Shown: positions 7,440-15,898, counted from the first letter of the stretch. The stretch: 64,000 nt of DNA from an uncultured Arthrobacter sp. (GCF_947495145.1 NZ_CANLXP010000008.1:101304-165303); one strand, 5' to 3'. Numbers and translations: made by a program. The notes: generated by a model from the sequence alone, not told the origin.

Positions 7440-9113
7440 TCACCAGAGCCGGCCTGCGTCGGGCATCTGGATCCGCAACCAGCGGTAACCGTAAGCGGGC
7501 AGTTCGACCTTCATCTCGTCACCGGCCTGGATGTCCGTCATGGTGTTCTGCAGCAGGTCCGTCAGGATCCCGCCGCCGTCGGGCACATCGTTTTCCTTCA
7601 GCGTGACGGAAACTGTGGTTGGTTCATCCGCGAAATTGTGAAACAGGAACAGCGAATGGTCTTCCCAGTCACAGCGGTGCGCCAGAACAGCAGGATTCGG
7701 CGTATCGATCAGGGAGAAGGTACCCCACCCAAGTTCGGGGCACTCACGGTAACGGCGGATCAGCGTTCCCATGAAGCTCAGCAGAGACGACGGGTCACGG
7801 CGCCCATCAACCACGTTCACGTTCGTCGGACCGAATTCACCCTCCACCAAGGGCGCCACGAGCTTGTCCGGCGGCGCGGCTGAGAAGCCGGCGCTGTCCT
7901 CGTGCGTCCACTGCATGGGCGTGCGGACAGCCAGCCGGCCCTCCGCCGCGAGGTGCTCGCCCATGCCGATCTCCTCGCCGTAGAAGAGAACCGGCGTGCC
8001 CGGTAGCGAGAACAGCAGCGAATACACCATGCGGATGCGCTGCTGGTCTCCGCCCAGCATGGGAGGAAGCCGCCGCTTGAGGCCCCGGCCGTAGACCTGC
8101 ATGTTCCTCTCGGGACCGAAGGCGTCGAACACCTCCTGACGCTCGGAGTCCAGCAGTTTGTCCAGGGTCAGCTCGTCATGGTTCCGGACGAAAGTAGCCC
8201 ACTGGCTATCCGGATCGATCGAAGGCCTGTCAGTAAGTGTGCGGGACAACGGGCGCGCATCGCCGCGCGCCAGGGAGAGGTACATCTGCTGCATCGTCAC
8301 GAAATCGAACTGCATGGTGAGTTCGTCCGCCGCATCGCCGAAGAACTCGACCTGCTGCTCGTACGGCAGGTTGACTTCTCCCAGCAGCACAGCATCTCCA
8401 GCTCGTCGTGAGAGGAACCGGCGCAGATTCTTCAGGTAGTCATGCGGGTCTCCTGCCGGGCTGTCGAGACCGCGTGTCTCCAGGAAGAAGGGCACCGCGT
8501 CAACGCGGAACCCGGATAGCCCGAGTTCGAGCCAGAAGCCGACGGCCTTGGCGATCTCGTCACGAACCATCGGGTGAGCGACGTTCAGGTCCGGCTGATG
8601 TGAGTAGAAGCGGTGCAGGTACCACTCGCCGGTGCCCTCGTCCTTGCTCCAGATGGAGTTTTCCTTGTCGGGGAACACCACTTCACTGGAGGTATCCGGA
8701 GGCGGGTCTGACCGCCAGACGTAGAAGTCGCGGTACGGATTGTCCTTCGAGGACCGCGCCTCCTTGAACCAGGGGTGCTGGTCCGACGTGTGGTTGACCA
8801 CCAGGTCAGCGATGACACGCATCCCGCGGTCTTTCGCGGTCCGGATCAACTCAACGAAATCACCCAGCGTGCCAAGCCGCTCGTCCACACCGTAGAAGTC
8901 GACGATGTCGTACCCGTCGTCCCGCTGCGGGGAAGGATAGAAAGGCATGAGCCAGATGCAGGTGACTCCAAGCTCCGCCAGGTAGTCCATCCGCTGGGCT
9001 GCGCCCGCGAAGTCACCTACCCCGTCGCCGTCGGAATCACAGAACGTCTCGATGTCCAGGCAGTAGACCACTGCGTTTTTCCACCAGAGATCTGAGGTAT
9101 CGGTGATGCGCAT
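7440..9113 (-). CDS. GH13 alpha-amylase family enzyme, trehalose synthase (TreS)-like
   Basis: This is a 557-residue GH13 (beta/alpha)8-barrel enzyme. The catalytic residues are the nucleophile Asp205 in GFRVDAVPFF, acid/base Glu246 in LLGEVN, and transition-state Asp313 in NHDELTLDK. The NHDELTLDK and GFRVDAVPF blocks are TreS-like, so maltose-trehalose interconversion or a related alpha-glucoside activity is likely, although GEVN replaces the GEAN usual in TreS. There is no signal peptide and no fused maltokinase. The start overlaps the stop of the LLM oxidoreductase by one base (TGATG), the known pairing of a TreS-like enzyme with a TIGR03885-type flavin protein. Confidence 0.88.
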   Translation of the reverse strand: MRITDTSDLWWKNAVVYCLDIETFCDSDGDGVGDFAGAAQRMDYLAELGVTCIWLMPFYPSPQRDDGYDIVDFYGVDERLGTLGDFVELIRTAKDRGMRVIADLVVNHTSDQHPWFKEARSSKDNPYRDFYVWRSDPPPDTSSEVVFPDKENSIWSKDEGTGEWYLHRFYSHQPDLNVAHPMVRDEIAKAVGFWLELGLSGFRVDAVPFFLETRGLDSPAGDPHDYLKNLRRFLSRRAGDAVLLGEVNLPYEQQVEFFGDAADELTMQFDFVTMQQMYLSLARGDARPLSRTLTDRPSIDPDSQWATFVRNHDELTLDKLLDSERQEVFDAFGPERNMQVYGRGLKRRLPPMLGGDQQRIRMVYSLLFSLPGTPVLFYGEEIGMGEHLAAEGRLAVRTPMQWTHEDSAGFSAAPPDKLVAPLVEGEFGPTNVNVVDGRRDPSSLLSFMGTLIRRYRECPELGWGTFSLIDTPNPAVLAHRCDWEDHSLFLFHNFADEPTTVSVTLKENDVPDGGGILTDLLQNTMTDIQAGDEMKVELPAYGYRWLRIQMPDAGRLW

Positions 9114-10069
9114 CAGCGGACCTCGGGCAGAACGTGCTCGGCGAACGCCTCGATGAACGGCTTCTGTTCGATCCCCACATAGTGCAGGTAGAGCTCATCG
9201 AATCCGAGATCCGCGAACTCCCGCAAGCGTTGGGCATGAACCGCAAGATCGGCTGAGATCTGCACGGTGCTACGAAGCTTCTCCTCGGTGAGATCTTTGG
9301 TGCTCTCCTCGAAGTCGGAGGGGCGTGCGAGGTCCCACGTCGTTGGTGGAGTCAGGCAATTCGCGCCCCACTGGGATCGCGCAACTTCAACAGCCTCCTC
9401 CTCCGTCGGAGCCCAGGAGAGGTGTACCTGCAGAATCAGCTTGCCCTGCCCGCCGTTGTCCCGGTACGCGTTGATCATTTCTGTCAGCTTCTCGTGCGGC
9501 TGGTTCACGGTCACCAGCCCGTCAGCCCAGCGGGCGCTCCGCGCAGCGGTTTCCACGCTCACCGCAGGAGCGATCAGCGGCGGCTTGACGTCCGGCACGT
9601 CCCACAGGCGGGCCTGCTCTGCGGTGACCAGACCGCGGTGGGTGACCTCCTCGCCGTCGTGCATTCGCCGGATGATGTCAACGCATTCTTCGAGGCGCTC
9701 CTGCCGGTCAGCCTTCGAAGGCCAGGGATCGCCCGTGATGTGCTCGTTGAGATTTTCTCCACTGCCGACGGCGGCCCAGAACCGGCCCGGAAACATGGAC
9801 GCCAGGGTGCCGCTTGCCTGAGCGATGATGGCAGGGTGGTAGCGCTGGCCGGGAGCGGTCACGACGCCGTAGCGCAGGCTGGTGGTCGCAAGCGCAGCTC
9901 CCAGCCAGGACCAGGCGAAGCCGGAGTGGCCCTGCGTGGAAGACCACGGCTCGAAGTGGTCCGAGCACATTGCGGCGTCGAAACCAGCCTGTTCCGCCAG
10001 TTGGACATCGGCGAGGAGTTGTCCCGGCGCGATCTGTTCGTGGGAAGCGTGAAATCCGATGACGGGCAT
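9113..10069 (-). CDS. LLM-class flavin oxidoreductase, TIGR03885 type
   Basis: This 318-residue protein is a luciferase-like monooxygenase TIM barrel: AGFDAAMCSDHF near residues 28-39, RYHPAIIAQASGTLASMFPGR-type helix, and GSGENLNEH near 102-110. The GSGENLNEH form and the neighbouring GH13 gene match TIGR03885, described as probably using a flavin other than F420. The reaction is unknown. It is the first gene of a leftward two-gene operon with the TreS-like enzyme. Upstream at 10127-10138 lies a degenerate copy of the TAAG-N4-CTTA dyad with TAGGAC six bases further on. Confidence 0.85.
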   Translation of the reverse strand: MPVIGFHASHEQIAPGQLLADVQLAEQAGFDAAMCSDHFEPWSSTQGHSGFAWSWLGAALATTSLRYGVVTAPGQRYHPAIIAQASGTLASMFPGRFWAAVGSGENLNEHITGDPWPSKADRQERLEECVDIIRRMHDGEEVTHRGLVTAEQARLWDVPDVKPPLIAPAVSVETAARSARWADGLVTVNQPHEKLTEMINAYRDNGGQGKLILQVHLSWAPTEEEAVEVARSQWGANCLTPPTTWDLARPSDFEESTKDLTEEKLRSTVQISADLAVHAQRLREFADLGFDELYLHYVGIEQKPFIEAFAEHVLPEVR

Positions 10070-10126
10070 GCGCGGACCTTTCCGTGGGCGGCTCTTGAAC
10101 GGCTGAGCCGGTCCGTCCTAGTGTGA

Positions 10127-10138
10127 TCAGCAGGCTTA
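10127..10138. promoter_or_regulatory. Degenerate TAAG-N4-CTTA dyad (TCAG-N4-CTTA)
   Basis: TCAGCAGGCTTA lies 57 bases before the LLM-GH13 operon and about 80 bases before the divergent SDR gene. Read toward the LLM gene, CTAAGCCTGCTGA is followed six bases later by TAGGAC. It is one of the weaker members of the motif family described in the findings. Confidence 0.4.
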
Positions 10139-10218
10139 GCAATATGTGATGAGCCTAGCTGTACTGCAGACGGCCCCTCAAGGGTGCTACCAAACTTCCC
10201 ACGTACCAGGAGGATCGC

Positions 10219-11112
10219 ATGAGTGATCAGTACACCTTTCAGAATCCGGTGACACGGTTCCCGGAGATTTCGCCGCCGAAGCAGGACCAGTCAGAGCCGG
10301 GACTGGATCGCGATCTTGAGCCGCAAAGCGACAGGGGTGAAGAGTCGTACCGCGGCACAGGCCGCCTGGAGGGCAGGAAGGCCCTCATTACGGGTGCAGA
10401 TTCCGGCATCGGCGCAGCGGTGGCAATTGCCTTCGCGCGGGAAGGCGCCGACGTCGCGCTCTCCTACCTTCCGGAGGAGGAGGCGGACGCCGATGAAATT
10501 GTCCGTTTGATCGAGGAGTGCGGTCGCACGGCGGTCAAGCTGCCCGGAGACATCAAGGACGGCGGGTTCTGCAAGGAGCTCGTGACGAAGGCGGTGGAGG
10601 GTCTGGGCGGCCTCGACATCCTCGTCAACAATGCGGGCAAGCAGATCGCGGTGGAGCGGCTTGAGGACCTGGACGATGAACAGCTTGACCACACGTTCAA
10701 GACGAACATCTACTCGTTCTTCCGTATCACCAGGGAAGCTCTCAAGCACTTGCCGGCCGGAGCGAGCATCATCAACACCACCTCAATCCAGGCGTACAAC
10801 CCGTCGCCGACCCTCCTCGACTACGCGAGCACCAAGGCGGCGATCAACAACTTCACCAAGGGACTTGCGCAGCAGCTGGCACCGCGCGGTATCCGGGTGA
10901 ACGCCGTCGCGCCCGGTCCGTTCTGGACGCCGCTGCAGGTGTCCGATGGGCAGCCGAAGGACGCGCTGCCGGAATTCGGTAAGTCCACGCCGCTGGGACG
11001 GGCCGGTCAGCCAACCGAACTGGCGCCCGCTTACGTGTTCCTTGCTTCGCCTGAATCGAGCTACGTGATAGGCGAAACCCTGAACGTCAACGGCGGAAGC
11101 CCGACGCCGTGA
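10219..11112 (+). CDS. SDR-family oxidoreductase (YhdF/GsiB-neighbour type)
   Basis: This is a 297-residue classical short-chain dehydrogenase with a 50-residue hydrophilic N-terminal extension. Cofactor motif TGADSGIG is at residues 58-65, NNAG at 137-140, catalytic Ser189, Tyr202 and Lys206. The extended N-terminus with FPEI and the overall form match the general-stress SDR group often annotated as glucose-1-dehydrogenase-like. A strong AGGAGG ribosome site precedes ATG 10219. It is followed by a GC hairpin at 11163-11183 and then the manganese catalase, another oxidative-stress protein. Confidence 0.88.
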   Translation: MSDQYTFQNPVTRFPEISPPKQDQSEPGLDRDLEPQSDRGEESYRGTGRLEGRKALITGADSGIGAAVAIAFAREGADVALSYLPEEEADADEIVRLIEECGRTAVKLPGDIKDGGFCKELVTKAVEGLGGLDILVNNAGKQIAVERLEDLDDEQLDHTFKTNIYSFFRITREALKHLPAGASIINTTSIQAYNPSPTLLDYASTKAAINNFTKGLAQQLAPRGIRVNAVAPGPFWTPLQVSDGQPKDALPEFGKSTPLGRAGQPTELAPAYVFLASPESSYVIGETLNVNGGSPTP

Positions 11113-11162
11113 TCTGCGGGTAACGGGGGTGATTGTTCACGGGCAATTACGCATCGGGAAAG

Positions 11163-11183
11163 CGCCCGGGTGATTCCCGGGCG
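11163..11183 (+). terminator. GC-rich hairpin after the SDR gene
   Basis: CGCCCGGG and CCCGGGCG form a perfect 8-bp stem with a TGATT loop, 50 bases after the SDR stop. No T-run follows. It lies inside the extra 5' open frame in front of the catalase, which argues against translation starting that far upstream. Confidence 0.5.
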
Positions 11184-11294
11184 GGGCCGCCTCAGTCGGG
11201 GAAACGGGGCGGTCCCGCTCGGGGGGCTCTGACATTGTCAGTGCCGGCAGGAGGAGCCCGGTGGTCTCGTCCGTCTCAGTCCTGCCCTCTGATC

Positions 11295-12110
11295 ATGGAG
11301 GGCGGACCTTGGAGAATTCTTGTTGAATACTCCTGCACGGGATACTCCCAGTACAGCTTCCAGGCGTGGAACACCCACAGTCCCGGCAAGTACCGGGACC
11401 TGCTCTTCGGAATCGGCTCTGAAGAGTTTGGTCACGTCGAAATGCTCGCAACCATGATCGCCCAGTTGCTGGAGAAGGCGCCTCTCGGCATCACCGACGA
11501 CGCCGTCCAGTCGGATCCGGCGATTGCCGCCGTCGTTGGTGGTACCGATATGCAGCAGGCGATCGTTGCGGGCGCCGGTGCCCGCCCGGTGGACAGTATG
11601 GGCAACCCCTGGCAGGGCAGTTACATCACCGCTAGCGGCAATTTGCTGGCGGACTTCACCGCCAATGCCAACGCCGAGATGCAGGGCAGGCTGCAGGTTG
11701 CCCGGCTCTATCACATGACGGATGACCACGGTGTGCGGGACATGCTCTCCTTCCTCCTTGCGCGTGACACGATGCACCAGAACCAGTGGTTGGCCGCGGC
11801 TCGCGAGCTTCAGGAAGAAGGGTCGGAGAACCTTCCCGTGCCGAGCAACTTCCCGCTCAAGAAGGAGGAGCGAAGCGTCGCGTACCAGTACCAGAACTTC
11901 TCGGACGGTAAGGCGGCATCCGAGGGTTCCTGGGCATCAGGGCCCACCCCCGACGGGCTTGGCGAGTTCTCGTACCACGAGGGTCCCACTACGTCGGCGC
12001 CCATGCCGCCGCCCACCCACCCCGATTCGCGGTTCTACGGAACAACGGAGCTGCCGAACAAGATGGAAAAGATGGCCGGCAGCGTGCAGGACAAGCTGCA
12101 CAAGGAGTAG
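11295..12110 (+). CDS. Manganese catalase with degraded N-terminus (possible pseudogene)
   Basis: From YSFQAWN onward the protein is a clear dimanganese catalase: KYRDLL, GSEEFGHVEMLATMIAQLLE (Glu and His ligands), the AEMQGRLQVARLYHMTDDHGVRDML block with the next Glu, and ARDTMHQNQW with the second His ligand. The usual first 35-45 residues, which carry the first Glu ligand in a GEM/GE context directly before the QY-FQ helix, are not recognisable. Upstream codons encode an unrelated Pro/Gly/Arg-rich stretch, and a six-base direct repeat (TACTCC twice) shifts a possible Glu by two residues. The frame is open from 11133 (TTG), but the hairpin at 11163 makes ATG 11295 more likely. Catalytic activity is doubtful. 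Confidence 0.7.
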   Translation: MEGGPWRILVEYSCTGYSQYSFQAWNTHSPGKYRDLLFGIGSEEFGHVEMLATMIAQLLEKAPLGITDDAVQSDPAIAAVVGGTDMQQAIVAGAGARPVDSMGNPWQGSYITASGNLLADFTANANAEMQGRLQVARLYHMTDDHGVRDMLSFLLARDTMHQNQWLAAARELQEEGSENLPVPSNFPLKKEERSVAYQYQNFSDGKAASEGSWASGPTPDGLGEFSYHEGPTTSAPMPPPTHPDSRFYGTTELPNKMEKMAGSVQDKLHKE

Positions 12111-12224
12111 CCTCCACACCGAGTTGGAACAGGGAGACAGCCTGCCGCATTCGCCGCGGCGGGCTGTCGCCGCGTTCAACTCCCGGTTCACCTCCGCGAG
12201 ACACCCGAAGGACGCCCGAGAAGA

Positions 12225-12236
12225 ACAGTAGGCTTA
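12225..12236. promoter_or_regulatory. Degenerate TAAG-N4-CTTA dyad (ACAG-N4-CTTA)
   Basis: ACAGTAGGCTTA, followed by GCAC, lies 57 bases upstream of the heme-oxygenase-like gene in the 183-base gap after the catalase. The CTTAGCA half is identical to that of the other sites. Confidence 0.35.
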
Positions 12237-12293
12237 GCACCATGTGGTTGATGGGCACGACGACGTCGGGCCACCGGGTAGGAGAGGGTTGCC

Positions 12294-13322
12294 ATGAAGA
12301 GTCCTGACGCACGTGGAATTGGAAGCAAGGCGTTGCTGGAGTTGCTTCTGCAGGCGCCGAATGCCGAGGGTATCGACGCTCTGCACAGCGCAGTACGGAG
12401 CGGCCTCGACGATTCGCCCGGGATACTGGCGGATGACGATCTGCAACTGACGCTCCTATGCCTCTACGAACTCCACTACGGCGGCATCGATGGCGCTCAC
12501 CCCGAGTGGGAGTGGGAGCCGGGACTGATCGCTATCCGCAGGGACATCGAGCGGAACTTCGAAGGGGCCCTGCGCGCCGTCGTCGAGCTTCCCTCACTGG
12601 AACCGCGAGACAGCGACGGCGTGGCAGCGGTTCTCTTCGAGCTCGCCGCAGCTGATACCGGTCCGAGCGTTTCACGGTTCGTTGCGAAGAGAGCCACTCT
12701 GGAGCAGGCCCAGGAATTCCTCATTCACAAGTCCATCTATCAGCTGAAGGAAGCCGACCCGCACACCTGGGCCATCCCGCGCCTGAGCGGACGGGCCAAG
12801 GCGGCGATGGTCGAGATCCAGGCTGACGAGTACGGCGGAGGTCGCCCCGACCGCATGCACTCCGCGCTGTTTGCACGCACCATGCGCGGCCTGGGTCTCG
12901 ATGACAGCTACGGGCACTACGTTGACGCTGTCCCCGCCCTCACTCTCGCGTCGATCAACATGATGTCCATGTTCGGGCTGAACCGCAGGCTGCGCGGCGC
13001 CATCGTGGGCCACCTTGCTGCCTATGAGATGACGTCTTCCCAGCCCAACCGCCTGTACGGGAACGGGTTCCGGCGGCTCGGCTTCGATGAGGAGGTCACC
13101 TGGTACTTCGACGAGCATGTCGAGGCCGACGCCGTCCACGAGCAGATCGCCGGACGTGACCTGGCGGGCGGTCTGGTGGAAGCCGAGCCGGAGCTGCTGG
13201 AGGACGTCTACTTCGGAGCGGCAGCGGCGCTGACGCTGGACGGCATGCTCGGAGAGCACATCATCGCTGCGTGGGAGAAAGGTGAGTCGTCGCTGCGCGC
13301 AACTGTACCTACGCCGGCATGA
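12294..13322 (+). CDS. Iron-containing redox enzyme family protein (heme-oxygenase-like di-iron oxidase fold)
   Basis: This is a 342-residue protein of the HDO type. The helix LCLYELHYGG provides the first Glu-x-His pair (Glu59, His61), EIQADEYGGG supplies further acidic ligands mid-protein, and DEHVEADAVHE supplies the late His ligands, as in this di-iron oxidase superfamily. Members oxidise or cleave amino- or fatty-acid-derived substrates in varied pathways; the substrate here is unknown. Its stop overlaps the start of a GT2 glycosyltransferase by four bases, so the two are coupled. The neighbourhood is oxidative-stress flavoured. Confidence 0.82.
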   Translation: MKSPDARGIGSKALLELLLQAPNAEGIDALHSAVRSGLDDSPGILADDDLQLTLLCLYELHYGGIDGAHPEWEWEPGLIAIRRDIERNFEGALRAVVELPSLEPRDSDGVAAVLFELAAADTGPSVSRFVAKRATLEQAQEFLIHKSIYQLKEADPHTWAIPRLSGRAKAAMVEIQADEYGGGRPDRMHSALFARTMRGLGLDDSYGHYVDAVPALTLASINMMSMFGLNRRLRGAIVGHLAAYEMTSSQPNRLYGNGFRRLGFDEEVTWYFDEHVEADAVHEQIAGRDLAGGLVEAEPELLEDVYFGAAAALTLDGMLGEHIIAAWEKGESSLRATVPTPA

Positions 13323-14299
13323 CCCGACCGGCGGCAACCTACATCCTGCCCCTGCGGTGGACCGAGGATGTCGGAATCGCGTCACTGGCGGAGTACCTCG
13401 CTGAGGTGGCGCAGTGGGCCGAGGTATTGGTCATCGACGGGTCACCGGACCAGCTGTTCGCAAGCCACGCAGCAGCATTGCCGCCCGCGGTGCGTCACCT
13501 GAAACCACGGTTCACCTGCCGCAACGGCAAGGTGTCGGGAGTCCTCACCGGCCTCGCCGAGGCCTCCTGCGAGCGGATCATCATCGCCGACGACGACGTC
13601 CGTTACGAGGCGGAAGCATTCCGGCGCGTGGTCAGCCTGCTGGACGGGGCCGACGTCGTCCGCCCTCAGAACTACTTCCTGTCCCTGCCCTGGCATGCTA
13701 GTTGGGACACAGGCAGGACCCTGCTGAACCGGGCGCTCCGGTCGGACTTCCCCGGCACTCTCGGCGTACGCCGCTCCATTCTGGAGGCGACGGGCGGCTA
13801 CGACGGCGATGTGTTGTTCGAGAACCTCGAGCTTCTGCGCACGGTGGCTGCGGCGGGTGGGACGGAGGTGCGGGCGGATGACCTGTTCGTCGGCCGTCTT
13901 CCGCCCAGCGTTGCCCACTTCCGCCGCCAGCGGATCCGGCAGGCCTACGATGACTTCGCCCAACCGCCGCGGCTGCTGCTGGAGCTGTCGCTGCTTCCCG
14001 CTCTGATCCTGCTCGCGGGCCGCTATGGTGCGCTTGCCTTTCCGGGGGCTGCCGCCGTCGTCGTCGGTCTGGCAGAAGCAGGACGACGACGGCGGGGCGG
14101 CAGGCTGGTCTTTCCCGCTACCTCCGCGCTCTGGGCGCCGGTGTGGGTGACTGAGCGGATGCTGACCGTCTGGGTGGCGCTTGCCTACCGGATGACCGGT
14201 GGAGTCCCTTACTACGGCTCAAAGTTGGCGAAGGCAGGTAACCCGGTACGGGTGCTGAAGCGCAGGCATGGCGAAGGAAGTGCGCACAAACAGCCATAG
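13319..14299 (+). CDS. GT2-type glycosyltransferase with C-terminal membrane helices
   Basis: This 326-residue protein has an N-terminal GT-A domain: strand VLVIDGS near residue 40 and the metal-binding ADDDV at residues 90-94. The C-terminal third holds about two hydrophobic segments (LLLELSLLPALILLAG near 220-240 and another near 245-260) and an amphipathic stretch before a basic tail. It probably transfers a sugar at the inner membrane face; donor and acceptor are unknown. Translation is coupled to the HDO protein by an ATGA overlap, and a strong bidirectional terminator follows. Confidence 0.8.
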   Translation: MTRPAATYILPLRWTEDVGIASLAEYLAEVAQWAEVLVIDGSPDQLFASHAAALPPAVRHLKPRFTCRNGKVSGVLTGLAEASCERIIIADDDVRYEAEAFRRVVSLLDGADVVRPQNYFLSLPWHASWDTGRTLLNRALRSDFPGTLGVRRSILEATGGYDGDVLFENLELLRTVAAAGGTEVRADDLFVGRLPPSVAHFRRQRIRQAYDDFAQPPRLLLELSLLPALILLAGRYGALAFPGAAAVVVGLAEAGRRRRGGRLVFPATSALWAPVWVTERMLTVWVALAYRMTGGVPYYGSKLAKAGNPVRVLKRRHGEGSAHKQP

Positions 14300-14326
14300 T
14301 TGCCGACTGGATTGCCGTGCACATAC

Positions 14327-14364
14327 GACGAGTGGGAGCAGCCATGCGGCCGCTCCCACTCGTC
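14327..14364. terminator. Bidirectional hairpin terminator
   Basis: GACGAGTGGGAGC (14327-14339) and its exact complement (14352-14364) form a 13-bp stem with a 12-base loop. It lies between the convergent glycosyltransferase and the membrane protein ending at 14385, and can serve both. Confidence 0.75.
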
Positions 14365-14384
14365 ATGCGCAATAGCGGATTGCT

Positions 14385-15275
14385 CTACCGGTTGTTGTCG
14401 ATAGCGTCGTAGTCCGTGCGGTCGATCTTGCGGTGGTAGCGCATGCCGGCCAGTCCGCCCAGAATTGCGCCAATCAGTGCGGCCAGCAGGGCGACGACCA
14501 CGGCGATGATGCCGGCGGTAGTCAACGTGCCTTCGTTCAGCGGCAGGCGGGGGAAGCTGTTCAGGTTAGCCAGCACGTCGAACTGCGATCCGAAGATAAG
14601 GCCAAGGATGGCCACGAGGATCGCGATGATGATTGCCCAGAGCCACACGGCAACACCTTGCTTGGCTCCGTTGAAGCGCGCCATCCGTCCTGCAACATAT
14701 CCGCCGCAGTAGTAGGCGAGCAGCAGGATCACGAGCAGGATGATCGCGCTTGTAATCCCCACCGTCTGTGGATCCTGCGATGCCTGGTTGGTGGCTTCGT
14801 TCAGGTCGGTGTTCGTCGAGAGGCCGAATGCTGCGCCGGCCGCGGCGACCAGTGCAGTGAGCAGGACTGCCATTCCGGTAGCTGTTAGCCAACCGAAGAA
14901 GGCGGCGCCGAACTTCATGCCGCCGAAGGTCTCCTTCTCACGCTGGTGGAGGGCATCCCGCTCGGCTCCGACCGGAACCGGCGCTACATCACGATCGCGG
15001 TCACGATCATGGTCACGATTGTCGTCAGGGTCGAGGTCGCGACCGCGCCGGCCGTGGTCATTGGAGTCGCTGGTGTGCGATACGGGAACCGCAGCAGTTC
15101 TCTGCGAGCGGTCGTCAGCGCCGTCGTTGTTGCGGTCGACATTGAGCGCGCGGGTCTCGGTGTCAGAGGGGCCTGCGTCGTTTCTTCGGAAGTTTCCGTC
15201 ATCCGGTGTCGCGGAGCCGTCTGCATGCTTCGGACGGTAGTCCCGATCGTTGTTCCCTGTTTCTGGTGTACTCAT
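14385..15275 (-). CDS. Membrane protein with long disordered acidic/basic N-terminus
   Basis: This is a 296-residue protein of unknown function. Residues 1-115 are hydrophilic and low-complexity, including a run of Asp-Arg dipeptides near residue 85 encoded by repetitive DNA at about 14990-15050. Four membrane spans follow (about 128-150, 175-200, 208-230 and 255-280). The C-terminus is short and charged. The start ATG 15275 follows TCAGGAGG, a strong ribosome site. It is transcribed from a region with two tandem TAAG-N4-CTTA dyads, 23 and 36 bases upstream, which suggests stress control. No enzymatic motif is seen. Confidence 0.75.
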   Translation of the reverse strand: MSTPETGNNDRDYRPKHADGSATPDDGNFRRNDAGPSDTETRALNVDRNNDGADDRSQRTAAVPVSHTSDSNDHGRRGRDLDPDDNRDHDRDRDRDVAPVPVGAERDALHQREKETFGGMKFGAAFFGWLTATGMAVLLTALVAAAGAAFGLSTNTDLNEATNQASQDPQTVGITSAIILLVILLLAYYCGGYVAGRMARFNGAKQGVAVWLWAIIIAILVAILGLIFGSQFDVLANLNSFPRLPLNEGTLTTAGIIAVVVALLAALIGAILGGLAGMRYHRKIDRTDYDAIDNNR

Positions 15276-15298
15276 GGTGCCTCCTGATTTCAGGGCCC

Positions 15299-15310
15299 TA
15301 AGGCGACTTA
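15299..15310. promoter_or_regulatory. TAAG-N4-CTTA dyad, copy A
   Basis: TAAGGCGACTTA is an inverted repeat with perfect 4-bp arms, one base away from copy B. It lies between the divergent genes starting at 15275 and 15369. Confidence 0.5.
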
Positions 15311-15311
15311 A

Positions 15312-15323
15312 TAAGCAACCTTA
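15312..15323. promoter_or_regulatory. TAAG-N4-CTTA dyad, copy B
   Basis: TAAGCAACCTTA followed by GTAT. It is centred 13 bp from copy A and matches the copies at 34035 and 48484 over 13 of 16 bases. It is placed 36 bases before the leftward gene and about 45 before the rightward DUF456 gene. Confidence 0.55.
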
Positions 15324-15368
15324 GTATTCCGGTGTTGTGGGGACAAGAGCGCCACACCGTGCGGTGGC

Positions 15369-15881
15369 ATGCTTGGAGGCATGGACTGGGAAATTATCGT
15401 GACCGTCATCTGCGGGTTGGCCATCGCCGTCGGAGTGGCGGGGGTGGTCATTCCGATCCTGCCGGGCAGCATTCTCATTATCGTTTCGCTGCTGGTGTGG
15501 GCGTTCACGGTGACGAGCGGGCCGGGTTGGACGGCGCTCGCGGTGGGTGGGGTGTGCGCATTGGCCGGGCTTCTCGCCGGCACCATCCTCACAGGGCGAA
15601 AGCTGCGTCAGCGTAAGATTCCCGGACGGTCCATCACTGTCGGCCTGGTGCTCGGCGTCGTGGGTATGTTCGTGATTCCGGTGGTGGGGCTGATCGTTGG
15701 GTTCGTCGCCGGCCTGCTGCTCAGCGAGGCTGCCCGCTTACGCGACGTCAGGGCAGCGGTGTCTTCCAGTGTTGAGGCGCTGAAGGCTCTGGGGCTGGGG
15801 ATTGTGGTGGAACTGGTGCTGGCCTGTGCGGCGGGCAGCGCATGGGTTATTGCTGTGTGGGCTCACTTCGCCATGCGCTGA
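15369..15881 (+). CDS. DUF456 domain-containing membrane protein
   Basis: This 170-residue, very hydrophobic protein is built from Gly-rich membrane helices (about five), including the glycine-zipper pattern GFVAGLLLSEAARLRD near residues 110-125 that is characteristic of DUF456. The function is unknown. Two starts are possible: ATG 15369, or ATG 15381 four codons on; GGAGG at 15375-15379 is too close to the second to serve it well, so the first is kept. It is divergent from the membrane protein starting at 15275 and shares the dyad-bearing promoter region. Confidence 0.8.
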   Translation: MLGGMDWEIIVTVICGLAIAVGVAGVVIPILPGSILIIVSLLVWAFTVTSGPGWTALAVGGVCALAGLLAGTILTGRKLRQRKIPGRSITVGLVLGVVGMFVIPVVGLIVGFVAGLLLSEAARLRDVRAAVSSSVEALKALGLGIVVELVLACAAGSAWVIAVWAHFAMR

Positions 15882-15898
15882 CCCGCCTCAAGCTTTGC

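Noticed and set aside
14990..15050. Short direct repeats as a possible CRISPR or origin
   Set aside because: They are codon repeats for an Asp-Arg run inside a coding frame; no spacers or cas genes.
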